Of a DNA stretch of 14,582 nucleotides, positions 10,562-14,582 are shown in pieces. The notes below the pieces were generated by a model. It saw only the letters and a program-made list of their open reading frames with translations, was not told the DNA's origin and made no database searches. Numbering within the stretch: the first letter of the stretch is position 1; each line of letters opens with the position of its first letter. A program made the position numbers and the translations under genes. The DNA is from Schlegelella_A sp038234975 (GTDB lineage: Bacteria; Pseudomonadota; Gammaproteobacteria; Burkholderiales; Burkholderiaceae_C), in the NCBI GenBank assembly GCA_038234975.1, contig JBBSUK010000096.1, positions 1 through 14,582 on the forward strand, written 5' to 3'.

Positions 10562-10584
10562 CCTGGGTTGTGTTGAAAATCGCG

Positions 10585-11061
10585 ATGCCGCGCCCTTCAT
10601 CCGACGCGGTGTTTCGCAGCGTCGCTGACGACGCCGACGAACCGCTGCCCCGGCAGTGGACGCGGGCCGAGGCCGACGCGCTCGTGCGCAACGACCCGCC
10701 CCTGTCGCCGTGGAAGGTCGTGGCCTCCCAGGTCGGTGTGGGCGTCGTCGCTGCCGTGATCGCCGTCTTCATCGGCGGTGAAACGGCGGCCTGGTCGGCG
10801 CTCTACGGCGCGGCGGTGGTGGCGGTGCCGGGTGCGCTGATGGCGCGCGCGGCGACGAGCCGGCTCGCAGCCCTGTCTCCGGTGGCGAGCATGGCCAGCC
10901 TGCTGGGCTGGGGGTTCATGAAAGTCGTCGTCTCGATCGTCATGCTCGCGGTGGCGGCACGCGTCGTCCCCGGCCTGGTCTGGCCGGTGATGCTCGCGAC
11001 CTTGTTCGTGTGTCTCCAGACCTACTGGCTCGCGCTGCTCGTGCGTGGCCGCCCGCAGTGA
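10585..11061 (+). CDS. atpI: ATP synthase subunit I (AtpI)
   Basis: This 158-residue membrane protein is the first gene of the atp operon. In other bacteria AtpI assists assembly of the c-ring and may bind Mg2+; it is not essential for the finished enzyme. It has a hydrophilic N-terminus of about 40 residues. Four hydrophobic segments follow, at about 44-63, 69-87, 105-126 and 130-152. The family-typical GWGFMKVVVSI segment (108-118) is present. AtpI is poorly conserved, so the call rests largely on topology and on atpB lying 31 nt downstream. ATG 10585 has no clear ribosome-binding site. In-frame GTG 10570 and TTG 10573 would add five or four residues and are possible starts, perhaps of a nearly leaderless transcript from the -10 box at 10556. 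Confidence 0.82.
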   Translation: MPRPSSDAVFRSVADDADEPLPRQWTRAEADALVRNDPPLSPWKVVASQVGVGVVAAVIAVFIGGETAAWSALYGAAVVAVPGALMARAATSRLAALSPVASMASLLGWGFMKVVVSIVMLAVAARVVPGLVWPVMLATLFVCLQTYWLALLVRGRPQ

Positions 11062-11092
11062 ACCTGAGCGAGATCGGTAACAGAACGACGCC

Positions 11093-11989
11093 ATGGCAGC
11101 CGAAGCGCACTCGCCCACCCCGGGCGAATACATCGTCCACCACCTGACCCACCTGGGGACAGGCAAGCCGAAGGGCCTGGTCGACTTTTCCGTCATCAAT
11201 ATCGATTCGGTCTTCTTCACGACCGTGATCGGTGCGCTCGGCTGCTTCATCCTGTGGTGGGCCGCGCGCAAGGCCACGTCGGGCCCGCCGGGGCGATTCC
11301 AGGCTGCCGTCGAGTTCCTCTACGAGGTCGTCGACAACGAGGCCAAGGGCATCGTCCACAACGCGAAAAGCCGCTCGCTGGTCGCGCCGCTGGCGCTCGT
11401 GGTGTTCGTCTGGACCTTCTTGCTCAACGCGATGGACCTCCTGCCGGTCGATCTGCTGCCGATCCTCTGGGGCTGGGTCTACGGCGCGGCGGGCCACGAC
11501 CCCGAGCACGCCTACCTCCGCGTCGTGCCGACGGCGGACCTCTCGATCACCATGGCGCTGTCGGTCGGCGTGCTGCTGATCAGCATCTTCTACAACATGA
11601 AGATCAAGGGCGTCGGCGGCTGGGGGCACGAGCTTCTCGTCGCGCCGTTCGGCACCGTCAAGCTCACCGCCAATCCGCTCACCTGGCTCGGCTTCGCGGT
11701 GATGGCCATCGTCAACGTCGCGATGCAGCTGCTCGAGTTCGTGTCGAAGACGGTCTCGCACGGCATGCGGTTGTTCGGCAACATGTACGCCGGCGAGCTG
11801 ATCTTCCTGCTGATCGCCCTGCTGGGCGGCGCGTTCACGCTCTCGGTCAGCGGCTTCGCGCTGGCCGCGCTGCACATCTTCGCCGGAACCCTCTGGGCGA
11901 TCTTCCACATCCTGATCATCACGCTGCAGGCGTACGTGTTCATGATGCTCACCCTCGTCTACATCGGCCAGGCGCACGAAGCGCACTGA
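11093..11989 (+). CDS. atpB: F1Fo ATP synthase subunit a
   Basis: This 298-residue subunit is the stator half of the proton channel in the inner membrane. The essential arginine that faces the c-ring is Arg226 in the motif RLFGNMYAGE (226-235), and the last helix carries the conserved LQAYVFMMLTLVYI stretch with Gln279. Hydrophobic helices are visible at about 40-58, 97-115, 147-167, 197-216, 233-254 and 265-292. The N-terminus with HHLTHL and VDFSVINIDSVF is typical of the proteobacterial protein. Only weak purine runs precede ATG 11093, so translation may be coupled to atpI. Its short C-terminal tail ends in His and is followed by an unusual pyrimidine-rich leader before atpE. The length fits betaproteobacterial subunit a, somewhat longer than that of E. 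coli. Confidence 0.97.
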   Translation: MAAEAHSPTPGEYIVHHLTHLGTGKPKGLVDFSVINIDSVFFTTVIGALGCFILWWAARKATSGPPGRFQAAVEFLYEVVDNEAKGIVHNAKSRSLVAPLALVVFVWTFLLNAMDLLPVDLLPILWGWVYGAAGHDPEHAYLRVVPTADLSITMALSVGVLLISIFYNMKIKGVGGWGHELLVAPFGTVKLTANPLTWLGFAVMAIVNVAMQLLEFVSKTVSHGMRLFGNMYAGELIFLLIALLGGAFTLSVSGFALAALHIFAGTLWAIFHILIITLQAYVFMMLTLVYIGQAHEAH

Positions 11990-11993
11990 CCGG

Positions 11994-12033
11994 CTCTTCT
12001 TTCCCCTCCTTTCCTTCTCGACCTTTCCTCTCT
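11994..12033 (+). promoter_or_regulatory. Polypyrimidine leader of atpE
   Basis: These 40 nt between atpB and atpE contain only two purines (G12020, A12021); the rest is C and T. The tract ends directly before GGAG (12034-12037), which lies 9 nt upstream of ATG 12047, and an A-rich TTAGAAAATG surrounds the start. Such a leader can hardly fold on itself. It is a plausible translational enhancer for the c subunit, which is needed in about ten copies per complex. In E. coli an unstructured leader has that role for atpE. The function here is inference. Confidence 0.5.
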
Positions 12034-12046
12034 GGAGCCTTAGAAA

Positions 12047-12310
12047 ATGGAACTCATCGGTTTCGTCGCGATCTCCGCCGGCATCATCATCGGCCTCGGT
12101 GCACTCGGTGCGTGCGTCGGCGTCGGCATCATGGCCAGCAAGTACCTCGAATCGGCCGCGCGCCAGCCCGAACTCATGGGCGTGCTGCAGACCAAGGTGT
12201 TCCTGCTGCTCGGCCTGATCGACGCGTCGTTCATCATCGGCCTGGGCATCGCGCTCTGGTACACGACGGCCAACCCGTTCCTCGCGCAGCTCGCCCAGCT
12301 GCCGAAGTGA
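12047..12310 (+). CDS. atpE: F1Fo ATP synthase subunit c
   Basis: This 87-residue proteolipid forms the rotor ring in the membrane. It is a helical hairpin: helix 1 at about 5-30 with the glycine-rich GLGALGACVGVGIM packing motif, the polar loop with Arg39-Gln40-Pro41 that contacts F1, and helix 2 at about 46-76. The ion-carrying carboxylate is Asp59 in GLIDASF. The sodium-specific set (a Gln in helix 1 with Glu-Ser in helix 2) is absent, so proton coupling is expected. The first helix starts almost at Met1 with no signal sequence. GGAG at 12034-12037 and the unstructured leader suggest strong translation. The gap to atpF (76 nt) is one of the longest in the operon and contains a hairpin. Confidence 0.97.
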   Translation: MELIGFVAISAGIIIGLGALGACVGVGIMASKYLESAARQPELMGVLQTKVFLLLGLIDASFIIGLGIALWYTTANPFLAQLAQLPK

Positions 12311-12336
12311 TCGTCGCACCGGTCCTTTCCGCGGGC

Positions 12337-12362
12337 CGGTCCGCCGATTCGTCGGTGGGTCG
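12337..12362. other. UUCG-loop hairpin between atpE and atpF
   Basis: The arms CCGCCGA (12341-12347) and TCGGTGG (12352-12358) pair with one G-T across the loop TTCG (12348-12351). Two more G-T and two G-C pairs extend the stem outward to 12337 and 12362, for about 11 pairs. No T-run follows, so it is unlikely to be a terminator. It lies about 14 nt before the atpF ribosome-binding site. It may stabilise the atpE end of a processed mRNA or lower atpF translation relative to atpE. Confidence 0.45.
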
Positions 12363-12375
12363 CCTGCATCCAAGC

Positions 12376-12379
12376 GAGG
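12376..12379 (+). promoter_or_regulatory. Ribosome-binding site that decides the GTG start of atpF
   Basis: GAGG lies 7 nt before GTG 12387. Together with the protein beginning SITATF at this point, it supports the GTG start over the next in-frame ATG, which would remove part of the membrane helix. Confidence 0.6.
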
Positions 12380-12386
12380 TTTCCCC

Positions 12387-12857
12387 GTGAGCATCACCGC
12401 CACGTTCTGGATCCAGATGATCGTCCTCGTCATCCTGGTCCTGTTCACGATGAAGTACATCTGGCCGCCGCTTGCGACAGCGCTCGACGAGCGCGCCGCC
12501 AGGATCCGCGAGGGTCTGTCGGCCGCCGACAAGGCGAAGTCGGAGCTGGTCGCCGCCAACAAGCGGGTCGAGCAGGAGCTGTCGTCGGCCCGGACCGACG
12601 CCCAGCAGCGCCTGGCCGACGCCGAGCGGCTGGCTCAGCAGATGATCGAGGAGGCGAAGGGCCGCGCCAGCGACGAGGGCGCCAAGATCGTGGCCGCCGC
12701 CAAGGTCGAGGCCGAGCAGGAATCGACCAAGGCCCGCGAGCAATTGCGCGAGCAGGTCGCCGCGCTTGCCGTGCAGGGAGCCGAGCAGATCCTGCGCCGC
12801 GAGGTGAACCCGCAAGTCCACGCCGATCTCCTGTCCCGCCTGAAGGCGGAGCTCTGA
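12387..12857 (+). CDS. atpF: F1Fo ATP synthase subunit b
   Basis: This 156-residue protein is the peripheral stalk that ties F1 to subunit a. One membrane helix lies at about residues 6-26, followed by WPPLATALDER (26-36), the conserved start of the cytoplasmic part. The rest is a charged, Ala-rich helix (about 35-140), as expected for the dimeric right-handed coiled coil. The delta-binding C-terminus includes GAEQILRREV. The start is GTG 12387, backed by GAGG 7 nt upstream and by the family's usual N-terminal SI(N/T)AT sequence. Only one b gene is present, the normal state for non-photosynthetic proteobacteria, so the stalk should be a homodimer. A GTG start and the upstream hairpin would both keep b below c in amount. 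It ends 13 nt before atpH. Confidence 0.96.
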   Translation: MSITATFWIQMIVLVILVLFTMKYIWPPLATALDERAARIREGLSAADKAKSELVAANKRVEQELSSARTDAQQRLADAERLAQQMIEEAKGRASDEGAKIVAAAKVEAEQESTKAREQLREQVAALAVQGAEQILRREVNPQVHADLLSRLKAEL

Positions 12858-12870
12858 GCCGCGCAACGAC

Positions 12871-13404
12871 ATGGCAGAGCTCGCCACCATTGCCCGTCCC
12901 TACGCCGAAGCGCTGCTGAAGGCGGTGGGCACGGCCGATCTGCCCGCCGTCGCGGCCGACATGCGGGCGCTCTCGGGCATTGCCGCCGACCCGACGATGC
13001 GCCAGTTCGCCGACAACCCGAAGGTCACCGGCGAGCAGGTCGTCGAAGTCATCGGCTCGGTGACGAAGCCGCCGATCGGCGACGCCGTCCGCAACCTGTT
13101 GCGCGCCGTCGTCGAGAACGGTCGCCTGTCGGCATTGCCGGCGATCGCGTCGCAGTTCCAGGCGCTCGTCGACCAGCAGAGCGGCACGTCTCAGGCCGAG
13201 ATCCACAGCGCCTTCCCGCTCACCGACGCGCAGCTGGCCGACGTGAAGCAGGCGATGGAGAAGCGCTTCGGCCGCAAGCTCGACGCCAGCGTCGTCGTCG
13301 ACCCTTCGCTGATCGGCGGCGTTCGCGTCGTCGTCGGCGACGAGGTCCTCGACACCTCGATCCGCGCCCGTCTCCAGCAGATGAAGGCGGCCCTCGTCGC
13401 CTGA
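12871..13404 (+). CDS. atpH: F1Fo ATP synthase subunit delta
   Basis: This 177-residue subunit sits on top of F1 and binds the b stalk. The N-terminal helical domain begins with IARPYAEALLKA (7-18), the usual delta signature. The family's C-terminal block reads SLIGGVRVVVGDEVLDTSIRARL (about 147-169). The length is that of typical bacterial delta. The gene starts 13 nt after atpF. Only a weak GAG (12856-12858) precedes ATG 12871, so translation is probably coupled to atpF. Nothing unusual is seen. Confidence 0.96.
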   Translation: MAELATIARPYAEALLKAVGTADLPAVAADMRALSGIAADPTMRQFADNPKVTGEQVVEVIGSVTKPPIGDAVRNLLRAVVENGRLSALPAIASQFQALVDQQSGTSQAEIHSAFPLTDAQLADVKQAMEKRFGRKLDASVVVDPSLIGGVRVVVGDEVLDTSIRARLQQMKAALVA

Positions 13405-13453
13405 CGGCGAGCCGTCCACCGCACACACCGCATTCGATTCCGGAGTTCGTTCC

Positions 13454-14582
<1,129 letters not shown>

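Noticed and set aside
12311..12345. CCGGTCC direct repeat after atpE as a protein-binding site
   Set aside because: Two 7-base copies in G+C-rich DNA are expected by chance and nothing else supports a site.

Overview
The window is G+C-rich, tightly packed bacterial DNA with every gene on the + strand. It is most likely from a betaproteobacterium of the order Burkholderiales. The basis is the residue-level look of the ATP synthase subunits (the c subunit with its ARQPELM loop, the alpha subunit start MQLNPAEISELIKSRI and a short crown-domain insert) and the gene order atpI-B-E-F-H-A. This placement is inference from memory, without an alignment.

Region 1 (1-930) holds the last 22 codons of an unrecognised gene, overlapped by a galactose-mutarotase-like aldose 1-epimerase. 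It looks like the tail of a sugar-related operon. Region 2 (965-10549) is a nine-gap, eight-gene unidirectional cluster: a DauA-like FAD-dependent D-amino-acid dehydrogenase, an MlrC-like M81 metallopeptidase, a complete Dpp/Opp-type peptide ABC importer (periplasmic binding protein, two permeases, two ATPases) and an N-acyl-D-amino-acid deacylase. From the second permease through the second ATPase, stops and starts overlap, so this is very probably one operon. Region 3 (10585-14582, running off the window) is the F1Fo ATP synthase operon: atpI, atpB, atpE, atpF, atpH and the first 376 codons of atpA.

Region 2 reads as a scavenging pathway. A peptide or N-acylated amino acid is captured in the periplasm and imported. 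It is cut or deacylated in the cytoplasm by the M81 enzyme and the D-aminoacylase, and the freed D-amino acid is oxidised by the DauA-like flavoprotein. Two active-site readings agree on neutral or hydrophobic D-residues as the likely cargo. The DauA homologue has lost the Glu and His that handle cationic D-amino acids, and the deacylase keeps a hydrophobic pocket. All components belong to known families. What is less ordinary is their combination and the predicted substrate shift.

The junction between regions 2 and 3 (about 10520-10585) is compact. A strong hairpin straddles the deacylase stop codon, and a TATACT -10-like box follows only 7 nt after the stop. Within the atp operon, a nearly pure pyrimidine leader precedes atpE and a UUCG-loop hairpin lies between atpE and atpF. 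Both are plausible devices for the high c-subunit dosage. No stretch longer than 300 bases lacks a gene. I saw no tRNA, rRNA, insertion sequence, CRISPR array or clear intrinsic terminator with a T-run.
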